Assembly: GCF_024168485.1 (NCBI RefSeq)
Contig: NZ_JALJVY010000015.1
Location: forward strand, 25,693-89,692
Length of the DNA: 64,000 bases
Direction: 5' to 3'
From: Sphingobium sp. OAS761
GTDB lineage: Bacteria; Pseudomonadota; Alphaproteobacteria; Sphingomonadales; Sphingomonadaceae
The position numbers and the translations under genes are program-made. Positions 25,211 to 33,605 of this stretch are shown one piece after another. The notes beneath the pieces were generated by a model. That model was not told the origin of the DNA. It ran no database searches and saw only the letters and a list, made by a program, of their open reading frames with translations. Every line of letters begins with the position of its first letter. Position 1 is the first letter of the stretch.

Positions 25211-25890
25211 GGATGCTGTCCTTTCGAAGCTGTCGTCCCATCACCGAAGACCATGAGGGACGCTTGAGATGCTTGGGCCTCGACATCCCAGCGGGGTGTT
25301 TCCACTGTGCTGGCGGCTAGTTGCACCGGCGCTCCACCATCGGTCGGCAATCCAGCGGAGAAAGTCCCTGGGGAGGCCGGTCGAGTTGCCGGGACAGTTG
25401 CGCCTGGCCCCATCTGAGGGATGACATGGGCCGCGCTGGCATAGACCTTCGCAACATAGCCGTTGCTGAAGCCGCGCCTGCGGTCGCCCGTGTTATAGAG
25501 CGAGAGCGCCGTCGCGATGGCGTGTTGCGGCGTCGGTGCAAGCCGCGCGACGGCCCGGTAGTTGAGCGTGAGAACCCGCGCCGCGGCCGCGAGATTGGCG
25601 CAAGGTTCGAAAGCCTGCTCGATCGACAGGCCGAGCCAGGCCAGATTGGCGCTGTTGATCTGGCCGAGGCCTAGGTCGATGTTGACGCCACGACGGATCA
25701 AGGCCCGCGCTGCCGCTACCGCCTCTTCCTTCGTTGCCACTTCGGGGCGGCGGATGCCGGGGCTGTTCACGCCGATGGCGAGCGTGTTGAAATGGCTTTC
25801 CGCGTGGACAATCGACATCAATGTCTCGGGCGCCACGCTCGGCCCGCAGGCTCTTGCGAGGGCATAGGCACCGGCGACGTCGAGGATCAC
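25207..25890 (-). CDS. virB1: VirB1 lytic transglycosylase
   Basis: A 227-residue protein with an SLT-type muramidase domain: catalytic Glu in SIVHAESHFNTLAIGVN (about residue 31), the GLGQINSANLAWLG motif (about 74-87) and a later ALSLYNTGD block. It opens local gaps in peptidoglycan for channel assembly. The C-terminal 70 residues are proline/alanine-rich, like the portion cleaved to VirB1* in Agrobacterium. The GTG at 25890 overlaps the stop of a 24-codon upstream frame (GTGA). No clear signal peptide is visible with this start. Confidence 0.9.
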   Translation of the reverse strand: MILDVAGAYALARACGPSVAPETLMSIVHAESHFNTLAIGVNSPGIRRPEVATKEEAVAAARALIRRGVNIDLGLGQINSANLAWLGLSIEQAFEPCANLAAAARVLTLNYRAVARLAPTPQHAIATALSLYNTGDRRRGFSNGYVAKVYASAAHVIPQMGPGATVPATRPASPGTFSAGLPTDGGAPVQLAASTVETPRWDVEAQASQASLMVFGDGTTASKGQHP

Positions 25891-25961
25891 CGTTCTTCTC
25901 CCGTCAAAGGTTTGAGACGGACAAGGGCGAAGACCGCCAAGCCTGTAAGAGCACGCTGCAT
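25887..25961 (-). CDS. Candidate 24-residue leader peptide before virB1
   Basis: ATG at 25961 reads MQRALTGLAVFALVRLK and ends after PLTGEER at 25887. A ggggag site lies about 8 bases upstream and the stop overlaps the virB1 GTG start as GTGA. The peptide has a hydrophobic core. It may be a small membrane peptide or a device to couple translation into virB1. Support is ribosome site plus overlap; no homologue known to me. Confidence 0.45.
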   Translation of the reverse strand: MQRALTGLAVFALVRLKPLTGEER

Positions 25962-26067
25962 CGCGTCTTCTCCCCGCAGCAAATGCCCTTCGCCGCGAAG
26001 AAAAAGGCCTCAGCTATCCGTTGGATTTCACCTCTCTTTTGTTCCGAGCCGGGCCGATTTCGACAAT

Positions 26068-26084
26068 CCCCCCACCTGGGGGGG
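26068..26084 (-). repeat. GC hairpin after the phyH-like gene
   Basis: C6, loop acct, G7, ending two bases from the stop codon of the phyH-like gene on the minus strand. No T-run follows, so termination is possible but unproven. It resembles the hairpin at 415. Confidence 0.45.
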
Positions 26085-26085
26085 C

Positions 26086-26970
26086 CTAGTGCGGGGCCGA
26101 TCGCTGCCCTACCAGGAAATCGGCCAGCGCGGCTTCCTGGTCGGGACGCAGAGCGTCGGTTGCGGCCAGATGCTCGGCGAGCCCATCGCGCAACAGAACC
26201 GATGGACATTGTCCCTCATAGTTGCCGAGATTGGGTCGATGCTGCCGGTAACCGACCAATCCCGCGAGCTCTGGCGGGAAGCGCCTGGCAACCTCGGGCG
26301 GATAGACGAGCCACTGGTTTTCGTAGGGCTTCAGCCAGCCAAGGCAGTAGCTGACAATGATGCCACGCCGCACGCCAGGACTGGCGTTCGCGCCGGCGCC
26401 GTGAAGCGTCGAGCCCAGAAAGACGATTGCTGAGCCGGGGGCGCATTCGATCGCCAAGGGATCTCTCTCCTGCGCCTCTGCGTCACCGCCATTTTGGCTG
26501 CCCGGCCAGATAAGCGTCGCGCCGTTCTCGCGGCGGAAGGGCGTCAGCGGCCACATGACGTTGACCAGATATTCAACCTCACCCGTCACGCCGCACCACA
26601 TGTCCTGATCGCGATGAGGGAACTGCGCTGGTGCCCCGGGATGGAGTTCCAATGCCTGGGCGAGGTTGAGCTGAATGACGTCGCACCATGGCTCCAGGAC
26701 TGTGCGGGCGAGATCGAGGATCGCGGAATTTTGGATCAGTTCGGCTGCGTGATCGCTTCGCTTCAGCAGCCCCCCGAACCGCTTGGTCCTCGGTCCATAG
26801 AAGCCGCCTTGACAGAAGGGGGTATCTACAAAGCGCTGCGCGAGATCGCGATCGACGGCCCGGATAACATCCGGGGTCACAATGTCGTGCAGGACGCAGT
26901 AGCCACGCGTAGTAAGTTCATTCGTGGCGGCGATATGCCCATGTTCATGGGCCAGGGTGGCGCTAGCCAT
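26086..26970 (-). CDS. Phytanoyl-CoA dioxygenase (PhyH) family protein
   Basis: A 294-residue Fe(II)/2-oxoglutarate oxygenase. The metal triad is visible: HRD within QFPHRDQDMW (about residues 120-129) and the distal His in GSTLHGAGANAS (about 190), followed by RRG with the likely 2-oxoglutarate-binding arginine. The start follows ggagagacatc; an in-frame GTG 15 bases earlier lacks a site. It begins 11 bases past the luxI stop in the same direction. A phyH-like gene beside luxI/luxR recurs in sphingomonads; whether it modifies the signal or makes another quorum-controlled product is unknown. Confidence 0.85.
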   Translation of the reverse strand: MASATLAHEHGHIAATNELTTRGYCVLHDIVTPDVIRAVDRDLAQRFVDTPFCQGGFYGPRTKRFGGLLKRSDHAAELIQNSAILDLARTVLEPWCDVIQLNLAQALELHPGAPAQFPHRDQDMWCGVTGEVEYLVNVMWPLTPFRRENGATLIWPGSQNGGDAEAQERDPLAIECAPGSAIVFLGSTLHGAGANASPGVRRGIIVSYCLGWLKPYENQWLVYPPEVARRFPPELAGLVGYRQHRPNLGNYEGQCPSVLLRDGLAEHLAATDALRPDQEAALADFLVGQRSAPH

Positions 26971-26981
26971 GATGTCTCTCC

Positions 26982-27596
26982 TCACGCCGCTGCCGCCAGA
27001 TCGCGCAAGGCGACCGATCGATAAACGCCCGCTGCCGCCATCTTGGCCGGAGTTCGCGCATCAATATCGATCGCCAGGGCAATCAGATCAGCCCCTGCTT
27101 GCGCTGCGGGCAGGCCCAGGGGCCGGCACTCCCATCCGAAGCTGAGTATCTGCTGGAACCACGGCCGCTCCGCGACGCCCGTATATTGGCTGATCCGATG
27201 CTCGAGCGCATAGTCGACCAAGGCTGAAACCAACTGGTCGCGAACGAGGCGACGATCGCGTGCGCAGAGCCGCCTCGACAGGCAGAAGCGGGTGATCTCC
27301 AAAATGTCCCGCCCGCTCGGCGGCGGCGCTTCACAAAGGCCGGGAAAGATGGAGCCGAGGATATGCGCGCCATCGGTTGCAAGCAGGCGCGCCGACCCCA
27401 AATGGCGCCCATCGGGGCTGGGGATGACGATATAGGTCGCATTCTCGCTGTCGAACTGATCGACTTCATAGCGACCTTCGAGGACGGGAACGTCCCATTT
27501 GAGTAGATCTACGAAAACCTCCTTACGGTCCTCGAACATCGACCTGAAAAGTTCGTCCGTCATGGCGGACGAGTAACCACTTGCAATCTGTCGCAT
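26982..27596 (-). CDS. luxI: Acyl-homoserine-lactone synthase (LuxI/TraI family)
   Basis: A 204-residue autoinducer synthase. Invariant residues of the family line up: R24, F28 and W34 near the N-terminus, D46 and D49, R70 in GSARLL, and E100/R103 in EITRF. It makes an acyl-homoserine lactone from SAM and acyl carrier. Two luxR genes lie immediately upstream on the same strand. A perfect dyad at 27651-27664 and a hairpin covering the ribosome site lie between them, so synthesis is likely feedback-controlled. As with TraI in Agrobacterium, it may time plasmid transfer, since the virB operon begins about 1.1 kb downstream. Confidence 0.93.
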   Translation of the reverse strand: MRQIASGYSSAMTDELFRSMFEDRKEVFVDLLKWDVPVLEGRYEVDQFDSENATYIVIPSPDGRHLGSARLLATDGAHILGSIFPGLCEAPPPSGRDILEITRFCLSRRLCARDRRLVRDQLVSALVDYALEHRISQYTGVAERPWFQQILSFGWECRPLGLPAAQAGADLIALAIDIDARTPAKMAAAGVYRSVALRDLAAAA

Positions 27597-27603
27597 CTGA
27601 CTT

Positions 27604-27618
27604 CCTCCTTTGAGGAGG
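27604..27618 (-). promoter_or_regulatory. Hairpin sequestering the luxI ribosome site
   Basis: On the minus strand CCTCCT, caa, AGGAGG: the right arm is the luxI Shine-Dalgarno, 7 bases before its ATG. The stem would hide the site until opened, so translational control of luxI is plausible. Confidence 0.55.
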
Positions 27619-27650
27619 TCAGTCGATCAAAAGGCGGCCCGCGCCGTTAT

Positions 27651-27664
27651 CCCCAGAACTGGGG
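27651..27664. promoter_or_regulatory. Lux-box-like dyad upstream of luxI
   Basis: CCCCAGAACTGGGG is a perfect 14-bp palindrome, 55 bases from the luxI start codon. Its CCAG/CTGG core is like that of known LuxR-family boxes (for example the las/tra-box core). It lies four bases past the upstream luxR stop. No T-run follows, which argues against a terminator. Confidence 0.6.
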
Positions 27665-27667
27665 AGA

Positions 27668-28411
27668 TCATCGGCCGAAGACATCGGCGAAGCTGATCTG
27701 TCCGTCGAACAGCGCACGGATTGCGAGGAGAGTTCGCCTGGTGGTTCCGTATCGCTCGCGCGCATCCTTCACATGCTGGGTCACGGTTTCCTGCCCGATA
27801 CCCAGAATGCGGCTGATTTCCCAATCCGTCTTGCCCCGTGCGACCAGGGCCACGCATTCCGCTTGCCGGTCTGTCAGGCGGGTGAATTCCATCGGCACCG
27901 TGCCAGTTCTACCGAGACGGCGCGCCGCCTCGAACGCAAATCCTCCAATCAGTTGGACAAAGGGCAATTGATCTCGATCGATTTCGCCGCCGCTTCTCGT
28001 GGCGAACGAACAGGATCCGTTGAGTTCCCCAGGAAGATGGGCGGGAATGGTGAACCCCTCGCCCAGGCCGGCTGTCCTCGCGTCCGCGAGGACGGAACGA
28101 TCGGCAGGCGTCAAGTCTATCAGGCGTCCGACGTCAGACCAGGTGAAACCGACGCTGGTTCGCTGGCTCGCGCGGTGGATCGGATCGCAGGCATAGAGGC
28201 GCCGGGCCTCGAAACATTCTATCCAGTCTGCCGGATAGTCGACCAGGTTGATCCGATGGCCAGCATTCGTGAGTTCAACGTGATGGACCAGCGCGAAATA
28301 GGCAAAGCCCATGCGCCGGGTCATCTCGGCGAGGAGGTCTTTGAGGGCGTCGGCCGATGGTAGCGCGGCGGCAGAAGCGCAGAACGCCCGTACATGGGAT
28401 AGGCCGATCAT
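27668..28411 (-). CDS. LuxR-family quorum regulator, luxI-proximal copy
   Basis: A 247-residue regulator. The N-terminal autoinducer-binding domain carries the expected aromatic and acidic residues (FAYFALVHHVEL, DYPADWIECFEARRLYACDPIH with the family W, Y and D residues). The C-terminal LuxR helix-turn-helix reads LTDRQAECVALVARGKTDWEI and IGQETVTQHVKDARERYG. ATG at 28411 is chosen; the open frame continues into the other luxR gene in a different phase but has no support. It is the likely cognate receptor of the adjacent LuxI. Confidence 0.9.
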   Translation of the reverse strand: MIGLSHVRAFCASAAALPSADALKDLLAEMTRRMGFAYFALVHHVELTNAGHRINLVDYPADWIECFEARRLYACDPIHRASQRTSVGFTWSDVGRLIDLTPADRSVLADARTAGLGEGFTIPAHLPGELNGSCSFATRSGGEIDRDQLPFVQLIGGFAFEAARRLGRTGTVPMEFTRLTDRQAECVALVARGKTDWEISRILGIGQETVTQHVKDARERYGTTRRTLLAIRALFDGQISFADVFGR

Positions 28412-28424
28412 CGCGCATGGCTGG

Positions 28425-29186
28425 CTAGAGAAGAGCGTCCATGTTGAGATGCCCGTCCCGCACCGCGCGAAGCACGAGCTGCGTACGACGGCGCACGCCG
28501 TAGCGACGGCGCGCGGCCTCCACATATTCGTGAACCGTGTCGCGGCTGAGCCCCAGAATCTGGCCGATCTCCCAATCGCTTTTCCCCTGGGCGACCAGGG
28601 CCAGACATTCAATCTGTCGCGGGCTGAGCGCGACGCAGGCCAGGGGGCGACTGCCGTCATCGACCAGTTCGCGGGCGCGGTCGAATGCGACCGATCCCAG
28701 CAATCGGACGAGGAGTACGTCCGCCGGTTCCAGTGCCGCGTCCGAGGCGCGAGCAGCTGTGAAGATCGCTTCCGCTTCACCCGGTGTACGGATCGGCATG
28801 CTGTAGCCCGAAGCAAGATGATGGTCGCGGGCGCGTGCAAGGATATCCCCCTGACGGGGCGTCAAATCGATGATGTCGCCGACGCGGTCCCATGCCAGAC
28901 CTGATGGCGTTCGCGCGCAGGCAGCATGGATCGGGTCTTCCAGATAATGCCGTTCTTCCAGCACCTCCTCCAACCAGCTGGCAGGATATGTGGTCAGGAA
29001 CAAGGCCCCGTCCGCCCCGCGCTGCAAATCGACATTATGGATGAGCGCGAACCACTGGAATCCGAACTGGCGGATGGCCGCGTCGATGACCCGGTGGAGA
29101 TCCTCGAGTGTCTCCGCCCGCGCGCAGGCGTCAGTGAATTCGGCGAGGTCGGACAATCGACCGCAATCTTTGATCTTCGTAGCCAT
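28425..29186 (-). CDS. LuxR-family quorum regulator, second copy
   Basis: A 253-residue paralogue of its downstream neighbour: binding domain with GFQWFALIHNVDL and YPASWLEEVLEERHYLEDPIH, and a helix-turn-helix with LSPRQIECLALVAQGKSDWEI and HEYVEAARRRYG. The ATG at 29186 starts MATKIKDCGR; an in-frame start at 29258 overlaps a dyad that looks regulatory. Thirteen bases separate it from the next luxR. The two copies are clearly diverged, so a division of labour (activator with antagonist, or two signals) is possible. The intergenic region upstream has several palindromes. Confidence 0.9.
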   Translation of the reverse strand: MATKIKDCGRLSDLAEFTDACARAETLEDLHRVIDAAIRQFGFQWFALIHNVDLQRGADGALFLTTYPASWLEEVLEERHYLEDPIHAACARTPSGLAWDRVGDIIDLTPRQGDILARARDHHLASGYSMPIRTPGEAEAIFTAARASDAALEPADVLLVRLLGSVAFDRARELVDDGSRPLACVALSPRQIECLALVAQGKSDWEIGQILGLSRDTVHEYVEAARRRYGVRRRTQLVLRAVRDGHLNMDALL

Positions 29187-29257
29187 TATGAAAGGCTCGG
29201 ACGAAGGACTGGCGCCGTCCAGCCCCCAAGCGACGAAGCTGACGCCGAACGCGACCA

Positions 29258-29276
29258 ATTGAGAACGAGTCTCAAT
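29258..29276. promoter_or_regulatory. 19-bp dyad upstream of the luxR pair
   Basis: ATTGAGAACGAGTCTCAAT: 7-bp arms around acgag. Lux-box length but without the CAG/CTG core, located 72-90 bases upstream of the second luxR start. Operator role is inferred. Confidence 0.45.
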
Positions 29277-29300
29277 TCGATCCGTTTCGAATGAATCAGC

Positions 29301-29332
29301 TATGACACTTTGCCTCAGGGTAAAGTGTCATA
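29301..29332. promoter_or_regulatory. 32-bp dyad between divergent luxR and hypothetical genes
   Basis: TATGACACTTT, ten bases, AAAGTGTCATA: perfect 11-bp arms in the 219-base gap between the divergent luxR gene and the 189-residue protein gene. The arm spacing of about two helical turns suits a dimeric regulator governing both directions. Confidence 0.6.
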
Positions 29333-29405
29333 CTCGACAAAATATGCGGGCTGATCGCCCAAGGGATTCACATTGATCCGCCTTTGTGCTTGATTCAGTC
29401 CCGCT

Positions 29406-29975
29406 ATGTTTCACGATGCCTCTCCTCGATCAAACGCACCCGGCGCATGCGATATGGTCTCGATATTGCAGCGGCTTTCGGGTTTTTCGCGCCCACGCTA
29501 CGCATTCATGCTGCTTAACCTAATCGCCCAGGTTGCCGGTCCCGACGGAAGCGCAGGGCCGTGGATCGTTCGCGATGGCAAGAGGATATCCCTGCGCGAC
29601 TGGCTTTGCGATGCGCTGGCTCCAATGGCAGTTCGCGAGACCCGACGGTCAGCCCTCATACAACGCGTTCGCGCTGATCTGCTGGAATGCGGCGAACTTC
29701 CGGCCGATCCCGTTAAATGCGATGCTGCAATCGATCAGGTGGCAATCTCGCGAGCGCGTGTCGCCGGCAAAAGCAACCTCAGCCGGGCGGTATCCGAGCT
29801 CGTAGCCGCCGGACTATTGCGCCGGCACTATGAAGGATATCGAGTGGACCATCACAATAGGGGTGGGCAGCGCCACGCGGTTTACACCCTCATAGGTGCC
29901 TCTCGAAGGCTGAGCGCTTCGGCGAGTCAGCCTGAGCGGCCGGTTCATCAAGCGGAGTTCGATTTCGCATTCTAG
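29406..29975 (+). CDS. Hypothetical protein, possible winged-helix regulator
   Basis: A 189-residue soluble protein I cannot place in a family. The middle is helical (RYAFMLLNLIAQVAG, then SLRDWLCDALAPMAVRETRR); the C-terminal part (KSNLSRAVSELVAAGLLRRHYEGYRVDHHNRGGQRHAVYTL, key pattern L-S-R-A then G-L-L-R-R-H and a basic wing) looks like a winged helix. It is divergent from the luxR pair and shares their dyad-rich intergenic region. A DNA-binding or replication-related role is a guess. Start chosen as the first ATG; a second in-frame ATG lies 16 codons later. Confidence 0.6.
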   Translation: MFHDASPRSNAPGACDMVSILQRLSGFSRPRYAFMLLNLIAQVAGPDGSAGPWIVRDGKRISLRDWLCDALAPMAVRETRRSALIQRVRADLLECGELPADPVKCDAAIDQVAISRARVAGKSNLSRAVSELVAAGLLRRHYEGYRVDHHNRGGQRHAVYTLIGASRRLSASASQPERPVHQAEFDFAF

Positions 29976-29999
29976 GGGTTATGCATTGGCTTTGCGATC

Positions 30000-30034
30000 A
30001 CCGTCATGGCTGACATATCGTTAGCCATGACGGT
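30000..30034. repeat. Perfect 12-bp-arm dyad
   Basis: ACCGTCATGGCT, 11 bases, AGCCATGACGGT between two convergent genes (hypothetical, ending 29975, and cusF, ending 30053). No T-run on either strand. It could stabilise or end both transcripts, or bind a protein, at the join between quorum and copper blocks. Confidence 0.5.
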
Positions 30035-30052
30035 CAAAGCCTGTTCGGTTTG

Positions 30053-30448
30053 TCAGGGCTGCTTATGGATTGCGGTCACTTCGCCGGCGTTGCCAGTCAA
30101 TGTGAGATCGAAATCGACTTTCTCGCCGATCTTCGCCGCATCAATGATTGCAGGTGCCGCCTTGAATGCCATCGTCATCGCGGGCCATTTGACTTCCGGG
30201 ATCGCGCCATGATCCAGCGTGATCGTCCCGGCAGCCTTGTCGATCGCGGTTATCGTACCATGCCCCTTGGCCATGATCGGCACAGAGGCCGCCGGCGCCA
30301 TCGCCATGTTGCCCATGTCGCTGTTCGTGGCTTCAGCGGCAGGTGCGGCCTGGTTGGTTTCCGCCGTAACCGGCGTCTCCGCCTTTTTGCCGCAGGCGGC
30401 AGTCAGCGCAGCGAGGCCGAGCGCAATGGTCAATCGTACATGCTTCAT
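30053..30448 (-). CDS. cusF: CusF-type periplasmic copper-binding lipoprotein
   Basis: A 131-residue copper chaperone. A lipoprotein signal (LTAAC, cysteine 19) and a linker with two Met-rich patches precede the CusF OB-fold. The copper site is intact: H in ITLDHGAI, then W and two Met in KWPAMTMAF. CusF hands Cu(I)/Ag(I) to the CusCBA pump. It is the last gene of the long minus-strand copper array, 13 bases after cusA. Confidence 0.88.
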   Translation of the reverse strand: MKHVRLTIALGLAALTAACGKKAETPVTAETNQAAPAAEATNSDMGNMAMAPAASVPIMAKGHGTITAIDKAAGTITLDHGAIPEVKWPAMTMAFKAAPAIIDAAKIGEKVDFDLTLTGNAGEVTAIHKQP

Positions 30449-30461
30449 GACAATTTCTCCT

Positions 30462-33400
30462 TCATGATGAAACGGGTTGGAGGGAGGATTTTGCCCTCGG
30501 CCGCCGGAGCAGCAGATAGGCGGCGGGAAGGACGAACATCGACAGCAGCGGCGCGGTCAACATGCCGCCGATCATCGGCGCGGCAATCCGGCTCATGACT
30601 TCGGAACCGGCACCGGACCCGAGCAGGATCGGCAGCAGGCCGGCGAGGATCACGGCCACCGTCATCGCCTTGGGCCGTACACGCAGCAGCGCGCCTTCGC
30701 GCACCGCCCCCTCGACCTGCGCCGCATCCGGATTGGCGCCGTGTTCGTCGAGGGCATTTTTCAGATAGATCAGCATCACCACACCGAACTCAGCCGAAAC
30801 ACCCGCCAGCGCGATGAACCCCACGCCGGTTGCGACCGACTGGTGGAAGCCGAGCAGATAGAGAATCCAGAAGCCGCCAGTCAGCGCGAACGGCAGCGTT
30901 CCCATGATGAGCGCCGCTTCGTCGAACCGCCCGAAGATCATGTAGAGCAGCACGAAGATGATGAGCAGCGTCGCTGGCACGACCAGTTTGAGCTTGTCCA
31001 CGGCGCGCTGGAGATATTCGAACTGGCCGGAATAGGCGATGCTGACGCCCGGCGAGAGCTTGACCTGTTTCGCGACGGCGCGCTGTAGATCGCCGACCAC
31101 CGAGGCCAGATCGCGGTCGCGCACGTCGATATAGACCCATGTCGATGGCCGGGCATTCTCGGTCTTAAGCATGGGCGGGCCTTCGGCGATCGAGACGGTC
31201 GCTACCGTTCCGAGGGTGATCTGCTGGCCCGAGGGTGTCAGGACAGGCAGCGTACGCAGGCTTTCAAGGCTGTCACGCAGCTCGCGCGGATAGCGCACGC
31301 TGATCGGGTATCGCGCCAGCCCTTCGACCGTCTCGCCGATCGTCTCACCGCCAATTGCACCCGAAACGATGGCCTGAACGTCGGTGATATTGAGGCCATA
31401 CCTGGCGGCAGCGGCGCGATCGATGTCGACATCGACATAGCGCCCCCCGGTCAGTCTCTCCGCCAGCGCCGAGCTGACCCCTGGCACCGTTTTCGCCACC
31501 GTCTCAACATCATGGGCGATCCGGTCGAGCTGGGCGAGATCGGCGCCCGACACCTTGACGCCGATCGGACTCTTGATGCCGGTAGCGAGCATGTCGATCC
31601 GGTTGCGGATCGGCGGCACCCAGACATTGGCGAGACCGGGCAGCTTCACCGTGCGATCAAGCTCTTCCACCAGCTTGTCGTGGGTCATTCCCGGTCGCCA
31701 CTGGTCACGCGGCTTGAACTGGATGGTGGTCTCGAACATCTCTAGCGGGGCCGGGTCCGTCGCGGTCTCGGCCCGCCCCGCTTTGCCAAAGACGCTTTGC
31801 ACCTCGGGGACGGACTTGATGAGCCGGTCAGTCTGTTGGAGCAGCTCTGACGCCTTCGCCGCCGAGAGGCCCGGCAAAGCCGAAGGCATGTAGAGCAGGT
31901 CGCCTTCGTCCAGATTTGGCATGAATTCGCCGCCGAGCCGCGTCAGTGGCCAGGCTGTCGTTGCGAACACGAGCGCGGCAATCAGAAGGACCGTTTTCGG
32001 CTTCCGCATCGTCCAGTCGAGCGCCGGCCGATAGATGTTGGTCAGCCAACGGTTGACGGGGTTCGCCTGTTCGGCGGGGATGCGCCCGCGGATCAACCAG
32101 CCCATCAGGATCGGCACTAGGGTCACGGAGAGGATGGCGGCCGCCGCCATCGCGTAGGTCTTGGTAAAAGCGAGCGGCGCGAACAGCCGGCCTTCCTGGG
32201 CTTCCAGCGTGAACACCGGCACGAAAGACAGCGTGATGATGAGCAGGCTGAAAAACAGTGCTGGACCAACCTCGGCCGCGGCCTCGGTGATGACGATCCA
32301 GCGCATTTCACCGCAGAGATGCTTATCCGGGTGATCCTGCTCCCAGCGTTCGATCTTCTTATGGGCATTCTCGATCATGACCACCGCCGCATCGACCATC
32401 GCCCCTATGGCGATCGCGATGCCGCCTAGGGACATGATATTGGCGTTGACCCCCTGGAACCGCATGACGACGAACGCGGCCAGGACGCCCAGCGGCAAAG
32501 TCAGGATCGCCACCAGCGCGGAACGGACGTGCCACAGGAACAGCCCACAGACGATGGCGACGACGATGAACTCCTCAATCAGCTTGTGCGTGAGATTCTC
32601 GACCGCGCGATCGATGAGCTGCGAGCGGTCATAGACCGTGACCAGTTCGACCCCCTTGGGCAGGCTTGCCTTAAGTGCGGCAAGCTTGTCCTTCACACCC
32701 GCGATCGTCTCACGGGCGTTCTTGCCCGACCGCAGGATGACGACACCGCCCGCGACTTCACCCTCACCGTTGAGTTCGGCGATGCCGCGGCGCATTTCGG
32801 GGCCGGTCTGGATCGTGGCGACGTCACCAAGGGTCACTGGCACGCCGCCGCTCGCGGTCCGCAGTGGAATAGCCCGGAAATCGTCAAGCGTCTTCAGATA
32901 GCCCGAAGCGCGGACCATATATTCCGCCTCAGCCATCTCGAGAACCGAGCCGCCCGACTCCTGATTGGCCTTTTGAATGGCCTCGACTGCCTGGGCATGG
33001 GTGATGCCATAGGCGGTTAGCTTCACCGGATCGAGCTGCACCTGGTATTGCTTGACCATGCCGCCGATGCTGGCGACCTCGGCAACCCCGGGCACGGTCT
33101 TCAGCTCATAACGCAGGAACCAGTCCTGAAGACCGCGAAGCTGGGCGAGATCATGCTGGCCGGTGCGATCGACCAGCGCATATTCGTAGACCCAGCCCAC
33201 GCCCGTCGCATCCGGCCCCAGCGTGCTGCTGGCACTGGCCGGCAACCGGCCCTGGACTTGGTTGAGATATTCAAGCACGCGGCTACGTGCCCAGTAGAGA
33301 TCGGTGCCGTCCTCGAAAATCACATAGACGAAGCTGTCGCCGAAGAAGGAATAACCGCGCACCGTCTTCGCGCCGGGCACAGACAACATGGTGGTCGTGA

Positions 33401-33605
33401 GCGGATATGTGACCTGGTTCTCGACGATCTGCGGGGCCTGGCCCGGATAGGAGGTGCGGATCACGACCTGAACGTCGGACAGGTCGGGGAGCGCGTCGAT
33501 CGGCGTCGATCGCACTGCCCAGAGGCCCACGCCAACGAGCGCGAGCATCCCGATCAAGACGAAGAAGCGGTTCCTAACCGACCAGCGGATGAGATGCGCG
33601 ATCAC
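30462..33605 (-). CDS. cusA: CusA copper/silver RND efflux pump
   Basis: A 1047-residue heavy-metal RND transporter with the usual 12 membrane segments and two large periplasmic loops. The intramembrane motif reads [19 protein letters not shown], the CusA (monovalent metal) form, in contrast to the DFGLIVDG form in the CzcA of this window. Periplasmic methionines (for example in the [11 protein letters not shown] region) fit a Met-relay for Cu(I). It overlaps cusB by four bases (ATGA). Confidence 0.95.
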   Translation of the reverse strand: MIAHLIRWSVRNRFFVLIGMLALVGVGLWAVRSTPIDALPDLSDVQVVIRTSYPGQAPQIVENQVTYPLTTTMLSVPGAKTVRGYSFFGDSFVYVIFEDGTDLYWARSRVLEYLNQVQGRLPASASSTLGPDATGVGWVYEYALVDRTGQHDLAQLRGLQDWFLRYELKTVPGVAEVASIGGMVKQYQVQLDPVKLTAYGITHAQAVEAIQKANQESGGSVLEMAEAEYMVRASGYLKTLDDFRAIPLRTASGGVPVTLGDVATIQTGPEMRRGIAELNGEGEVAGGVVILRSGKNARETIAGVKDKLAALKASLPKGVELVTVYDRSQLIDRAVENLTHKLIEEFIVVAIVCGLFLWHVRSALVAILTLPLGVLAAFVVMRFQGVNANIMSLGGIAIAIGAMVDAAVVMIENAHKKIERWEQDHPDKHLCGEMRWIVITEAAAEVGPALFFSLLIITLSFVPVFTLEAQEGRLFAPLAFTKTYAMAAAAILSVTLVPILMGWLIRGRIPAEQANPVNRWLTNIYRPALDWTMRKPKTVLLIAALVFATTAWPLTRLGGEFMPNLDEGDLLYMPSALPGLSAAKASELLQQTDRLIKSVPEVQSVFGKAGRAETATDPAPLEMFETTIQFKPRDQWRPGMTHDKLVEELDRTVKLPGLANVWVPPIRNRIDMLATGIKSPIGVKVSGADLAQLDRIAHDVETVAKTVPGVSSALAERLTGGRYVDVDIDRAAAARYGLNITDVQAIVSGAIGGETIGETVEGLARYPISVRYPRELRDSLESLRTLPVLTPSGQQITLGTVATVSIAEGPPMLKTENARPSTWVYIDVRDRDLASVVGDLQRAVAKQVKLSPGVSIAYSGQFEYLQRAVDKLKLVVPATLLIIFVLLYMIFGRFDEAALIMGTLPFALTGGFWILYLLGFHQSVATGVGFIALAGVSAEFGVVMLIYLKNALDEHGANPDAAQVEGAVREGALLRVRPKAMTVAVILAGLLPILLGSGAGSEVMSRIAAPMIGGMLTAPLLSMFVLPAAYLLLRRPRAKSSLQPVSS

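Noticed and set aside
27668..28840. Extended luxR frame of 390 codons
   Set aside because: The first 143 codons run out of phase through the upstream luxR gene and have no domain; the true start is at 28411.
29406..29975. Replication initiator (RepA) in the quorum region
   Set aside because: The protein has a winged-helix look, but no Rep family motif, iterons or DnaA box were found nearby.
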